DNA from: Tissierellia bacterium | Lineage (GTDB): Bacteria; Bacillota; Clostridia; Tissierellales; Peptoniphilaceae | Assembly: GCA_030537815.1 (NCBI GenBank) | Contig: JAUNVF010000005.1 | Location: 1 to 59,585, forward strand | Direction: 5' to 3' | Length of the DNA stretch: 59,585 nt | Program-made: the position numbers and the translations under genes | The notes under the pieces: model-generated | What the model was told of the DNA's origin: nothing | The model's database searches: none | Seen by the model: only the letters and a program-made list of their open reading frames with translations | In this document: positions 17,910-26,944 of the stretch, in pieces | Position numbering within the stretch: the stretch's first letter is position 1 | How the letters are laid out: each line of letters starts with the position of its first letter

Positions 17910-18332
17910 ATTTAGATCAGACTAATTAATACTAATATATTTTAAATATTAAGAAAATTAAAATATAAATAATATATTTAAAAATAATTAATAAAATTTT
18001 AAGGATTGATGATATTCATATCAAATAAATTGCAATATATTTGAGTTTCGATTAAAATATGTATATGATTTTTTATGATAAATAGACAATGAAATATGCA
18101 CAGATATTGAAAGTATCATCTTTTAGATAGACTCCATGTGGCCTCTTGCCGATTATATTTTCTAAGAAAATCGGATGAGGGCACATGAGCCATTTATACT
18201 TTAAATGCCTTTAGATTTATATAATCATTATTAGATGAATCCTTTTATGATTTAAATGATGAGCGAATTGACAATCAAAATAGAGGATTGAACAGATTTA
18301 ATTTGTTTGACAAATCTAGGAGGTGAAATGCC
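17910..18332. other. intergenic region between galE and the ABC efflux genes
   Basis: About 420 nt, AT-rich, no ORF. It holds the imperfect hairpin at 18132-18189, a TTGACA at 18268 without a good -10, and the ribosome site AGGAGGTGA at 18318-18326. Confidence 0.5.
18132..18189 (+). promoter_or_regulatory. large imperfect hairpin, possible structured leader
   Basis: CATGTG-g-CCTC (18135-18145) pairs with GAGG-g-CACATG (18177-18187), and inside it CCGATT (18149-18154) pairs with AATCGG (18169-18174). Two more pairs form at the base across a bulged C. It is much more GC-rich than its surroundings and lies 140 nt upstream of the ABC ATPase. No T-run follows and no known riboswitch class was recognised. 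Confidence 0.4.
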
Positions 18333-19028
18333 ATACTTAAGGTCAATAATTTAATTAAGGGATATGGCGAAGGAGATTCTTTTCGCAATGTACTTCAAGG
18401 CGTGAGCTTTGAGATCGACAGAGGTGAAATTGGAGCTATTTTGGGGCCGAGTGGGTCGGGAAAAAGCACGCTGATGAATATCATAGGCTTATTGGATAAG
18501 CCTGATGAAGGATTTGTATCTTTTAATGATGAGAATATTTCGGAGCTCAGTCTCAACCAACAGACGAATTTCAGGCGAGAGAATATAGGATTTATTTTTC
18601 AATTCTATAATCTCGTTGGTAATTTAACAGTGCGTGAGAATATATTGAGCGGGAGCTATCTAACTAAGAATCCATTGGACTCCAAAGAAATAATGGATGA
18701 TTTGGCTCTGACTGAACATGCCGATAAATTTCCTTATCAACTTTCAGGAGGCCAGCAGCAGCGCTGTGCTATTGGTCGAGCGCTAGCAAAGAACCCAAAA
18801 CTACTACTTTGCGATGAACCGACAGGAGCATTGGATTATAATTCGGCAAAAGATGTACTTTGCTTATTAGAAAAGATTAACAGAAGATATAATACCACGA
18901 TATTGATTATTTCTCATAATACCGCAATAGGAGATATGAGTCATAAGATGATTAGGTTAAGAGACGGATATATCGAAGATTTTAAAGTAAATCAAGATCT
19001 TCTGTCCGCATCGGAAATTGAGTGGTAG
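18333..19028 (+). CDS. ABC transporter ATPase (MacB/LolD type), non-standard start
   Basis: About 231 aa when read from 18333. Walker A is GPSGSGKST, signature [15 protein letters not shown], Walker [14 protein letters not shown]-loop ISHN: a MacB-type ATPase that energises the FtsX-like permease encoded 6 nt downstream. The conserved N-terminus ([16 protein letters not shown], with the A-loop Tyr) is encoded only if reading starts at an ATA codon, 18333-18335, correctly placed 9 nt after AGGAGGTGA. The ATG at 18328 is out of frame and hits a stop after eight codons. The first ordinary start in frame is GTG 18402, which would remove about 23 conserved residues. So this is either an AUA-initiated gene, an ATG-to-ATA mutant, or a 2-nt insertion. 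Confidence 0.75.
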   Translation: MLKVNNLIKGYGEGDSFRNVLQGVSFEIDRGEIGAILGPSGSGKSTLMNIIGLLDKPDEGFVSFNDENISELSLNQQTNFRRENIGFIFQFYNLVGNLTVRENILSGSYLTKNPLDSKEIMDDLALTEHADKFPYQLSGGQQQRCAIGRALAKNPKLLLCDEPTGALDYNSAKDVLCLLEKINRRYNTTILIISHNTAIGDMSHKMIRLRDGYIEDFKVNQDLLSASEIEW

Positions 19029-19034
19029 TCGGCT

Positions 19035-21260
19035 ATGATAATAAACAAAAGGATAATCAGAGAGTTTAAGAAAAATTTTCTTAAATACATCGCCCTAATG
19101 CTCATAGTTGCGACAGGACTTGCGATAATCGTTGGATTAACGGGATCTGTCGATAGCATCGAAGTTGCTTTAAAAGATCTTCACCATGATAATAATCTGG
19201 AAGATGGTCATTTTTCAGTAGCATTTCCGCTCGAAAAAAGCGAGATTAAAGATCTTGAAAAAAATAGGGCTGAAATAGAAGAATCATTTTATTATGATTT
19301 TAATTGGCAAAAAGATAAGATAATTCGTTTGGTGAGAAATAGAGAATTAGTCAACAGATTTTATGCGATCGAAGGAAGATTGCCTGAAAAAAATGATGAA
19401 ATTTTTTTAGAACTTCATTTTTCAGAGAAATCGAACTTAAATATTGGAGATAAAATAGAGATTGCCGATAAGGAATATAAAATCGTAGGAATAGGCATAG
19501 CTCCCGATTATACAACTTGTCTACAAGCAATTTCAGATGCTTCCCCTGCACCTGATACATTCGGATTGGGAACTGTAGTGGAGGATAGTATTGCCGATAT
19601 TGAAGAATCTGAGGATTTGATTTGCACTGAATACAATTATATATTTTCTCTGTCAGGAGAAAATGACAGAAAAGAATTTAGAAAAGATGTAAAGAGTCTG
19701 GAATATTTAACTTCATATGTGGATATAAGCGACAATCCAAGAGTTCAACAGGAGTTAAAAGAAATAGTCAGTCAAAGGAATTTAACATTGGTATTTGGAT
19801 TATTTTTTATGCTGATAATGGCATATATGCTGGCTGTATTTACATCGGGTCATATGAAAAACGAGAGGGAGACGATAGGAACCTTTTATGCTATGGGCTA
19901 TAAAAAATCAGAGCTGATAAGGCATTATATAAGGATGCCAATCGTCATTTTGATTATAGCATCTATTTTAGGTCTGATCGGAGGATATTTTTTCATAGAT
20001 GTAGTAGTTAGGCAGCATCAAGCTTATTACGATTTACCTATGGTTAAGTCTATACTCATGCCATATCAATATATATATTCCATAGTGATTACAATTATTC
20101 TGGGATTTATATTTAATTTGATCGTCATAAGCAGACAGCTTTCGACAAGTCCTATAGAGCTTCTTAGAAATCGAGTCAGATGTCAGAAGATGAAATATGG
20201 CAAGTATAAAGAGCGCCCCTTCCTCAAAATATTTTCTAAGAGGATTATTCAAAGCAATAAAGAGGGTTATATCGCTTTGATGGCGGGAATAATTTTATCA
20301 GTCGTGCTTTTGATATACGGATTTTGCACATATGAATCATTAAATGCTATGCCGGCGGATTCTATTGCAGGCGTAATCTATGAGAATCAATATATATTTA
20401 AATTGCCTAAAAAAGACGACGAATACAAAGGTCAAAGGGCTATGACTTTATCTATGAATTCAAATGAGCGCATAAGCAATGCGAGCATACCGGTACAAAT
20501 CAATGGGCTTGAAAAAGGCAATGAATTCTTCCCATTTAAACCATCCGGAGATGGAGAATTATCTGTCAGCACTGCAACTGCAGAAAAGATGGGCTGGGAA
20601 AAGGGAGATAAAGTAAAACTTACAAAGCAGCCTGAGAATGAAGTATATGAATTTAAAGTCGGGACCATAGTCGATTATACTTCTGGGATGAATATATTTT
20701 TAGATATGGATTTCCTAAATAAAAAACTGGGCTATGAAGATGGTATTTACAATACGGTCTATTCTAATGAAGAATTGGATTTACCTGCAGAGGATATTCT
20801 TTCACATAATAAAATGGGGGACTTAGAGTCGGCGTCGAAAGGTTATATAGATGCGATGAAGGGCACTGTAAACTCGATGGTGAGTGGATCTATAATTTTA
20901 TATGTATTGATATTATACCTTATGTTAAAAATAGTCATAGAAAGAGAAGCTTATAATATATCATTGATTAAGATCATGGGATATTCTGATGCAGAAGTTT
21001 CCAGGCTTTATTTTTGGAATTCCCTAATAATATTTATAATTTCTCTAGCTATAGGATTTCCATTGGGAAGAGTGATTATGGACTATGTAATGCCGATGAC
21101 GATTGCAACTATGCCCGTCAATGTAAGGGTGTTGATATCGCCCAAATATATCGGGATTATGCTTTTAATAATGGGAACTACTTATTTGATAATCGGATTT
21201 ATAATCAGACATAAGCTAAAGAAAGTGCCATATACTGTTGTGCTGAAGAGCAGAGAATGA
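19035..21260 (+). CDS. FtsX-like ABC permease
   Basis: 741-aa permease with one N-terminal helix (about residues 14-36), a large extracytoplasmic region (about residues 40-240), three helices in the first FtsX domain (about residues 250-370), a fourth central helix and second external region (about residues 400-600), and a second FtsX domain of three helices to the C-terminus. The EREAYNISLIKIMGYS and ERETIGTFYAMGYKK segments are FtsX coupling motifs. With the adjacent ATPase it would form a MacB-like efflux or mechanotransmission complex; substrate unknown, antimicrobial peptides being common for the family. Function depends on whether the ATPase is properly translated. Confidence 0.85.
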   Translation: MIINKRIIREFKKNFLKYIALMLIVATGLAIIVGLTGSVDSIEVALKDLHHDNNLEDGHFSVAFPLEKSEIKDLEKNRAEIEESFYYDFNWQKDKIIRLVRNRELVNRFYAIEGRLPEKNDEIFLELHFSEKSNLNIGDKIEIADKEYKIVGIGIAPDYTTCLQAISDASPAPDTFGLGTVVEDSIADIEESEDLICTEYNYIFSLSGENDRKEFRKDVKSLEYLTSYVDISDNPRVQQELKEIVSQRNLTLVFGLFFMLIMAYMLAVFTSGHMKNERETIGTFYAMGYKKSELIRHYIRMPIVILIIASILGLIGGYFFIDVVVRQHQAYYDLPMVKSILMPYQYIYSIVITIILGFIFNLIVISRQLSTSPIELLRNRVRCQKMKYGKYKERPFLKIFSKRIIQSNKEGYIALMAGIILSVVLLIYGFCTYESLNAMPADSIAGVIYENQYIFKLPKKDDEYKGQRAMTLSMNSNERISNASIPVQINGLEKGNEFFPFKPSGDGELSVSTATAEKMGWEKGDKVKLTKQPENEVYEFKVGTIVDYTSGMNIFLDMDFLNKKLGYEDGIYNTVYSNEELDLPAEDILSHNKMGDLESASKGYIDAMKGTVNSMVSGSIILYVLILYLMLKIVIEREAYNISLIKIMGYSDAEVSRLYFWNSLIIFIISLAIGFPLGRVIMDYVMPMTIATMPVNVRVLISPKYIGIMLLIMGTTYLIIGFIIRHKLKKVPYTVVLKSRE

Positions 21261-21402
21261 TATAATTTTGAAATATCAAAACTGAAAACGGATTCTAAAT
21301 AATTTTAATATTGATTATTTTAGTTTTTAAGCAATAGATTAATCTTCTAAATGTAGAATAAGGATTATCTATTTAAATTGATAAGAGAAATTGGAGGGAT
21401 AT

Positions 21403-22137
21403 ATGAAAATAATAGTTTGTAAAGATTATGAAGAAATGTCAAAAAAAGCGGCTATAGTCGTAAAAGATGTAATAGGAAGATATCATAGGCCAAAACTTGG
21501 TCTAGCGACGGGATCGACGCCGGAAGGCCTATATAAAGAATTGATAAAGATGTACGAAGATGGCGATTTGAATTTTATAAATGCAGAATCTGTAAATTTA
21601 GATGAATATGTTGGAATAGACGAATCAAATGACCAAAGCTACCATTATTATATGCAAAAAAATTTATTTGATAAGATAAATATCAGACCGGAGAATATTC
21701 ATATACCGAGAGCAGACAAGGGAGATACTGAATTAGCAATTCAGAGCTATAATGAAGAACTCGACCTCGTAGGTAGAAGGGATATTCAGGTTTTGGGAAT
21801 TGGAAATAATGGACATATAGCATTTAATGAACCGGACAGCAAATTAAATCTTAGGACATCTATAGTCGAATTAACTGAAGATACCATAAAGGCAAATTCC
21901 AGATTTTTTGACAATATAGAAGATGTACCTCAAAGCGCTATAAGTATGGGGATAAAAGATATCCTCAATGCAGAAGTGATATTGATACTCGCATCAGGTG
22001 AAAAGAAACAAAAGGCTGTAAAGGAATTGATTGAAGGAAAGATGATAGATCCTAAATTCCCAGCATCAATGCTACATCTTCACAATAATGTCGTACTTGT
22101 AGTCGACGAAGATGCATATGGTGCAGTCGCAAGATAA
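21403..22137 (+). CDS. nagB: glucosamine-6-phosphate deaminase
   Basis: 244-aa aldose-ketose isomerase/deaminase turning GlcN6P into Fru6P and ammonia. Family motifs: LGLATGSTPEGLY (about residues 34-46), NLDEYVG, SYHYYMQKNLF, GIGNNGHIAFNEP with the catalytic His region (about residues 132-144). The start ATG 21403 follows TTGGAGGG; a GTG or longer start is not needed. Single gene with its own terminator at 22142-22170; no nagA is adjacent. Confidence 0.95.
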   Translation: MKIIVCKDYEEMSKKAAIVVKDVIGRYHRPKLGLATGSTPEGLYKELIKMYEDGDLNFINAESVNLDEYVGIDESNDQSYHYYMQKNLFDKINIRPENIHIPRADKGDTELAIQSYNEELDLVGRRDIQVLGIGNNGHIAFNEPDSKLNLRTSIVELTEDTIKANSRFFDNIEDVPQSAISMGIKDILNAEVILILASGEKKQKAVKELIEGKMIDPKFPASMLHLHNNVVLVVDEDAYGAVAR

Positions 22138-22141
22138 GAAT

Positions 22142-22170
22142 AAGAGAACTCCGAGAGTTCTCTTTTTTAT
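22142..22170 (+). terminator. terminator of nagB
   Basis: AAGAGAACTC (22142-22151), CGA loop, GAGTTCTCTT (22155-22164), then Ts. Confidence 0.88.
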
Positions 22171-22265
22171 ATGCGAGAATTTGTCGAATCCCAATATGAT
22201 ATTGTCTATTTAAATAGATTTGTGTATTATCAGATCAGAATTTCCATTAATATGATAATAATTAT

Positions 22266-22303
22266 AGTCCCTTGAAGATGCTAATAAGAAGTAGGGATTT
22301 TTT
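22266..22303 (+). terminator. orphan terminator-like hairpin
   Basis: AGTCCCT (22266-22272) pairs with AGGGATT (22293-22299, one G-U) and runs into six Ts. It is 100 nt after the nagB terminator with no gene between, so it may end a small RNA or attenuate the next gene. Confidence 0.45.
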
Positions 22304-22355
22304 ATTAAGGCTATATTTTTAAGAAATTGAGATTATAAAAATAAATTTATAAAAG

Positions 22356-22384
22356 TTGACATTCAGCGCTGAGTATTGTATTAT
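22356..22384 (+). promoter_or_regulatory. promoter of the NSS transporter with palindromic operator
   Basis: TTGACA (22356-22361), 17-nt spacer, TATTAT (22379-22384). The spacer holds a perfect 10-bp palindrome TCAGCGCTGA (22363-22372), placed where a repressor would block polymerase. Confidence 0.65.
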
Positions 22385-22448
22385 GAACAAAATAAGTGCT
22401 GCATTAACTTGGAAAAGTAAACACAATAAGGAGAGCATAGGAGGAATT

Positions 22449-23762
22449 ATGGGCAAGGGTAAATTTCGATCGAAATGGGGATTTATTCTGACAGCTGTTG
22501 GATCTGCAGTCGGGATGGCAAATGTATGGGGATTCCCATACAAACTTCAATCAGAAGGTGGGGGAGCTTTTTTAGTCGCATATCTTATCTTTATAGTGAT
22601 ATTTGGTTATGTTGGTTTATCGGCTGAGTATGCGATAGGTAGGAGAGCGGGTACGGGAACCCTCGGAGCATATGAATACGCATGGAATAGTCGCGGCTAT
22701 AAATCTGCAGGAAAGATAGTAGGATGGCTGCCTCTAATTGGATCATTATGTATAGCCATAGGATATGCATGTATAATATCATATGTATTAAAAGCTCTAT
22801 TTCAATCTATTACCGGCAGTTTGATGACTGTAGATCCCGGACCATGGTTTGAGGGATTTGCACTTAGAGATTATTCTGTAATTCCATTTCATATAGTAAT
22901 CGTAATAGTGACGCTTTTAACTTGTATCACAGGCGCATCTTCAATCGAAAAGGCTAATAAATTTATGATGCCGATTTTTTTCGTATTATTCGTGATTTTG
23001 GCAATAAGAGTTGCGCTTCTTCCCAAGGCAATAGAAGGTTATGCTTTTATGTTTAAGCCTGATTGGTCGCAATTATTAAATCCGAGAACTGTAGTATCTG
23101 CAATGGGACAGGCATTCTTTTCTCTTTCGATAACGGGTTCGGGAATGATAGTATGCGGAGCCTATCTGTCAAAGTCTGAGGATATAATAGACGGAGCCAA
23201 GAAGACGGCTGTCTTTGATACTATCGCCGCCATGGTTGCCGCATTTGTAATGGTCCCCGCATTATTTTCATATAGTTTAGAACAGGCGAGAGGTCCGGGA
23301 TTGCTATTCGTTACATTGCCGACCATTCTTCAGGATATGCCGGGGGGAAGACTATTTGCGATAATACTTTTTACTGCTGTTGTATTCGGAGGAATTTCAT
23401 CGCTTCAAAATATGTTTGAAGTAGTTGCAGAATCGATAATGCATAAATTTCCCAAGCTGTCGAGAAAAATAACACTCGCAGTATTGGGGATACTGACATT
23501 TGGAATCGGAGTCAATATGGAGGCGATTACAAAATGGGGTAATTGGATGGATATAGTGTCCATATATATAATTCCTCTTGGAGCCACTCTCGGCGCAATA
23601 TCATGGTTCTGGTTATTAAAAAAAGAAGAATTGATGGACGAGATAAATACGTCATCAAATAAAATATACGGAGATATATGGTATAATATAGGGAAATTTA
23701 TTTATACTCCACTTGCGATAGTTTTATGCATAGTAGCACTTGCTTTTAAAATCGCATTCTAG
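22449..23762 (+). CDS. sodium-dependent transporter, NSS (SNF) family
   Basis: 437-aa LeuT-fold Na+ symporter, likely for an amino acid. The TM1 signature AVGSAVGMANVWGFPY (Na+ and substrate site) is at about residues 16-31. The length and roughly 11-12 helices match the bacterial MhsT-like subgroup. The start ATG 22449 has AGGAGGAATT upstream; the frame extends to 22356 but that would place the start inside the promoter. Monocistronic, ended by a terminator at 23767-23806. A paralogue lies at 41955-43274 beside tryptophanase. Substrate not determinable from sequence. Confidence 0.9.
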   Translation: MGKGKFRSKWGFILTAVGSAVGMANVWGFPYKLQSEGGGAFLVAYLIFIVIFGYVGLSAEYAIGRRAGTGTLGAYEYAWNSRGYKSAGKIVGWLPLIGSLCIAIGYACIISYVLKALFQSITGSLMTVDPGPWFEGFALRDYSVIPFHIVIVIVTLLTCITGASSIEKANKFMMPIFFVLFVILAIRVALLPKAIEGYAFMFKPDWSQLLNPRTVVSAMGQAFFSLSITGSGMIVCGAYLSKSEDIIDGAKKTAVFDTIAAMVAAFVMVPALFSYSLEQARGPGLLFVTLPTILQDMPGGRLFAIILFTAVVFGGISSLQNMFEVVAESIMHKFPKLSRKITLAVLGILTFGIGVNMEAITKWGNWMDIVSIYIIPLGATLGAISWFWLLKKEELMDEINTSSNKIYGDIWYNIGKFIYTPLAIVLCIVALAFKIAF

Positions 23763-23766
23763 AAAT

Positions 23767-23806
23767 AAAAAAGCTTTAGGGATCAGAGTCCTTAAAGCTT
23801 TTTATA
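23767..23806 (+). terminator. terminator of the NSS transporter gene
   Basis: Long stem AAAAAGCTTTAGGGA with TCCTTAAAGCTTTTT (one G-U pair), 6-nt loop, A-rich before and T-rich after. Confidence 0.85.
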
Positions 23807-23935
23807 TATGCGAGATTGGCTAAATATAATTTAAATATTAGATTACGATAATAAAGCATCGCTGTGTTGCATTAAAAGATTTAATATGATAAGATTTATA
23901 AAGATTAAATAGAATTTAAAAATAAGGAGGTAATC

Positions 23936-25150
23936 ATGAAAAAGCTATCATTGCCGATTCAAATTTTAATCGCTCTTATTCTAGGAGTAGTTGTCGGGCT
24001 TTTATTTAGGAATAATCCCGAGTTTACAGTTGTATTCATCAAGCCTTTTGGAACTTTATTTCTAAATTTAATCAAACTCATCATAGTTCCTCTCGTATTT
24101 TCATCATTGATAACTGGTGTAGGGAATTTAAATGATGTAAAACAATTGGGTAGACTTGGTGGAAAGACATTGGTATTTTATTTGGTCACAACGGCTTTTG
24201 CCGTAACCCTTGGAATACTTATGGCCAATGCTTTCAATGTAGGAGGAGGATTTATTTTGCCTACAGAAGAACTGGTGGTAGAGGTGAGTGAAGCGCCTTC
24301 AGTTACTGAAACTATTTTGTCTATAATACCGTCAAATCCACTCAAAGCTTTAGTCGAAGGGAATATGCTCCAGATTATTGCTTTTGCTATAATTTTGGGA
24401 TCGGGGATTTTGGTACTCGGTGAAAAGGGAAAAATACTCTTCAATATATTTGACTCGCTTGCGGAAACAATGTATATCATCACTGGTGCGATAATGAAAT
24501 TCGCTCCAATAGGAGTATTTGCGCTTATAGCTCCTGTCATAGCTGAACATGGAGCCGGAATACTACAATCACTGGTAAAATTGATATTAGTTGCATATCT
24601 TGCCAGCTTCATACATGCAGGACTGATATACAGCCTTTCTGTAAAATTTTTTGGAAAGATGAATCCTATCAAATTTTTCAAGGGAATCTTTCCGGCGACT
24701 ATATTGGCATTTACGACTTCCAGTTCATCGGGAACTCTACCGGTTACAATGAAATGCTGTGAAGATGAACTCGGAGTGCCTAAGCCTGTGGCGAGTTTCG
24801 TACTTCCATTAGGTGCGACGATTAATATGGACGGAACAGCCATATATCAGGGAGTGAGTGCATTATTTATAGCTCAGGTATTTGGAGTGAGTTTGAGTAT
24901 TGGACAACAGCTTAGCATAGTGTTGACTGCGACATTAGCCTCGATTGGAACTGCAGGTGTTCCGGGTGCAGGTATGATAATGCTTACATTGGTTCTTCAA
25001 AGCACCGGACTTCCGATCGAAGGTATAGCCCTTATTGCAGGAGTCGACAGGATTTTGGATATGATAAGAACAAGTGTAAATGTCACTGGCGATGCTGCAT
25101 GTGCAGTAGTCGTGTCAAGCTCTGAGAAAAATATAATAGAAGCGGAATAA
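23936..25150 (+). CDS. dicarboxylate/amino acid:cation symporter (GltP/DctA family)
   Basis: 404-aa DAACS-family carrier for glutamate, aspartate or C4-dicarboxylates driven by Na+ or H+. Family landmarks: TTSSSSGTLPVT (serine-rich hairpin HP1, about residues 260-271), GATINMDGTAIYQG (TM7 NMDGT motif, about residues 294-307), GVPGAG (HP2) and GVDRILDMIRTSVNVTGD (TM8, with the Asp/Arg/Asn substrate-binding residues). AAGGAGGTAATC precedes the ATG. The adjacent aspartate/glutamate racemase gene suggests an acidic amino acid substrate. Confidence 0.92.
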   Translation: MKKLSLPIQILIALILGVVVGLLFRNNPEFTVVFIKPFGTLFLNLIKLIIVPLVFSSLITGVGNLNDVKQLGRLGGKTLVFYLVTTAFAVTLGILMANAFNVGGGFILPTEELVVEVSEAPSVTETILSIIPSNPLKALVEGNMLQIIAFAIILGSGILVLGEKGKILFNIFDSLAETMYIITGAIMKFAPIGVFALIAPVIAEHGAGILQSLVKLILVAYLASFIHAGLIYSLSVKFFGKMNPIKFFKGIFPATILAFTTSSSSGTLPVTMKCCEDELGVPKPVASFVLPLGATINMDGTAIYQGVSALFIAQVFGVSLSIGQQLSIVLTATLASIGTAGVPGAGMIMLTLVLQSTGLPIEGIALIAGVDRILDMIRTSVNVTGDAACAVVVSSSEKNIIEAE

Positions 25151-25152
25151 TC

Positions 25153-25836
25153 ATGAAACTCGGTATATTAGGCGGGATGGGTCCCATGGCGACAGTTAGA
25201 TTTTACGAGATGATAGTTAAAAATACTGATGCCAATTGCGATCAGGAACATATAGATACAGTCATAATCAGCCATGCCACAATGCCGGATAGGACGAAAG
25301 CAATCTTAGATGGCGAAGTAGATGAATTGCTCGAAAAGACAAGGCGAGATATACAGGTCTTTGAACGATTGGCTTGTGAGTATATAGCCATACCATGCAA
25401 TACGATGCATTATTTTTACAAAGATATACAAGAGATGACTGAAATCAAAGTATTGAATATGATAGAGATTGCAGTAGATGAAGCTTTTAGGAGATTTGGG
25501 AATTCAAAGATAGCAGTTTTGGGTACAGACGGAACTATGAAGACGAGGATCTATGAAAATGAGATTAAAAAGAGAAATCTCGAATATCTGAGAGTAAATA
25601 AATCTGAGCAGGAATTAATAATGGAGACCATATACGGAATTAAATCGACGGGAAATCTATACTATCCCGATTTTGAAAAATTGATTTATAATCTACTAGA
25701 TAAAAAGTCGGTCGATTGTATAATACTGGCTTGTACGGAGCTTTCGATAGCCGAGTTTAAAAATATTGAAAGTCACAAGATTGTAAATGCTATGAAAGAA
25801 CTTTCATTAAAAGCTGTAAAGCTGATAAAGACATAG
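25153..25836 (+). CDS. aspartate/glutamate racemase family protein
   Basis: 227-aa PLP-independent two-cysteine racemase. The first catalytic Cys is in IPCNTMHYF (about residues 79-87) and the second in LACTEL (about residues 192-197); GGMGPMATVRFYE at the N-terminus is the substrate phosphate/carboxylate loop. Length matches aspartate racemase rather than the larger MurI. It starts 2 nt after the symporter stop with no strong ribosome site, so translation is coupled. Probably makes D-Asp or handles D-Asp/D-Glu brought in by the symporter. Confidence 0.87.
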   Translation: MKLGILGGMGPMATVRFYEMIVKNTDANCDQEHIDTVIISHATMPDRTKAILDGEVDELLEKTRRDIQVFERLACEYIAIPCNTMHYFYKDIQEMTEIKVLNMIEIAVDEAFRRFGNSKIAVLGTDGTMKTRIYENEIKKRNLEYLRVNKSEQELIMETIYGIKSTGNLYYPDFEKLIYNLLDKKSVDCIILACTELSIAEFKNIESHKIVNAMKELSLKAVKLIKT

Positions 25837-25858
25837 GTCCACTTATGTGGACCTTTTA
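25835..25858 (+). terminator. terminator of the symporter-racemase operon
   Basis: AGGTCCAC (25835-25842), TTAT loop, GTGGACCT (25847-25854), TTTTATA. The stem begins within the racemase stop codon, and its tail touches the end of the opposing gene at 25856. Confidence 0.85.
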
Positions 25859-26944
25859 TATTGATCTATTTATATTTCTAAGAAAATCCTGTGTGTTCGT
25901 GACTATAGATGTAGCTGTCAATGTTCCCCTATCTGATAATTTATTTACTGCAAATTCTTGAATATCGACAGTATATATATATACTGGTCTTATCTCTCCT
26001 TCAAATTCATTATAAGAGGGTGTCATATTTCCGCTCGCTATAGAAAAAAGTATGGCGCTCATCATTATTATCGTCGATGATTTTTTCGTGATTTTTCTCA
26101 TGGCATCCTGAGCTTTATACACATCGGTATATGAATCGGGAAGTGCTAGCCTGTCCCTAATTGAGCAGGAAATTATAATCGGAATATCATTTTCTATCGC
26201 AGCTTTTATAAAACCGTCTGACACTCTTCCTGAAGCAATAAATTCACTTAATGAGTCGTAATTTCTAGCTAGATTAATCGTGTCGTAGAGTGAATTATTG
26301 TTATTTCCTTCTTCAGTAAATATATTTTGTCCCCATGAGCTTTTGAAAACTCCGGTTTCAAGGTCTATGGCTGCTGTCGTATTTCCACAGAATATGGCAT
26401 CGACATAACCTTTTTTTATAAGATTTTCAAAAGATGCTCTCGCATCTTTATCTAATGCGACTGCCGATCCTACAATCCATGTAATAAATCCTTCCTTGCC
26501 TTTTTCGTGTTTTAAAAGTTCATAGAGATTATCATAGTCAATCGAAAAAGCAGTTTCTCTTGATCTTCCCGATCTAAAAGCAAAGCTGTCGCTTTCGACT
26601 TCAGATTTGTCAAAGCCTGATGTATACATGAAAATTCCTTCGCTGGCATCTTCAGTTCTTCCAATCGCAACCTTGTCGCCTACCTTCAGATTCCTAAATT
26701 CTACAATATCTATTGATTCCTCGCCTAATCTGTCGTCGATGACGGCAACTGTATCCATTCTGCTTTGAGTTGAAAGGATCCACCTTCCATTGACTTTAAA
26801 ATACTCCGGGTATACAGATAGAGCATGATAATTGGCAGGTGCTATTCCATCCTTTTCAACCTCGACCAATTTTACATTGGGTGCATTTTTGAATCTATCT
26901 TCTTCAAAAGATGGTTCCTTAAATGTCGGCATTTTGAATTTCAT
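25856..26944 (-). CDS. TIGR00300 family (LOR/SDH, ornithine cyclodeaminase-like) protein, copy B
   Basis: 362 aa. The N-terminus MKFKMPTFKEPSFEE and body match the TIGR00300/LOR-SDH family, which includes archaeal-type ornithine cyclodeaminase (L-ornithine to L-proline plus ammonia, NAD-bound). This copy keeps the family motifs SRMD, RSGRSRETAFS, GNMTPSY and the conserved C-terminus. But the nucleotide/active-site stretch is changed: GNTTAAIDLE where copy A has GNAIATHDLE, a histidine-free NNNNSLYDT for GHYNHLD, and SIRDRLALPDSY for SIRDDGPLPEVY. It overlaps copy A by 26 nt and has GAAGGAGG upstream. May be a partner subunit rather than an independent enzyme. Confidence 0.82.
   Translation of the reverse strand: MKFKMPTFKEPSFEEDRFKNAPNVKLVEVEKDGIAPANYHALSVYPEYFKVNGRWILSTQSRMDTVAVIDDRLGEESIDIVEFRNLKVGDKVAIGRTEDASEGIFMYTSGFDKSEVESDSFAFRSGRSRETAFSIDYDNLYELLKHEKGKEGFITWIVGSAVALDKDARASFENLIKKGYVDAIFCGNTTAAIDLETGVFKSSWGQNIFTEEGNNNNSLYDTINLARNYDSLSEFIASGRVSDGFIKAAIENDIPIIISCSIRDRLALPDSYTDVYKAQDAMRKITKKSSTIIMMSAILFSIASGNMTPSYNEFEGEIRPVYIYTVDIQEFAVNKLSDRGTLTATSIVTNTQDFLRNINRSI

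Larger units (their letters stand above)
22138..22448. other. intergenic region between nagB and the NSS transporter
   Basis: About 310 nt. It contains the nagB terminator, a possible promoter (TTGTCT, 17 nt, TATTAT, near 22194-22222), an orphan terminator-like hairpin at 22266-22303, and a strong promoter with an internal palindrome at 22356-22384. A short RNA of roughly 70 nt between the first promoter and the orphan terminator is conceivable. Confidence 0.45.

Noticed and set aside
24178-24843. 221-codon open frame on the minus strand inside the dicarboxylate symporter gene
   Set aside because: It is antisense to a clearly conserved symporter, has no ribosome site or homology that I recognise, and comes from the codon pattern of the real gene.
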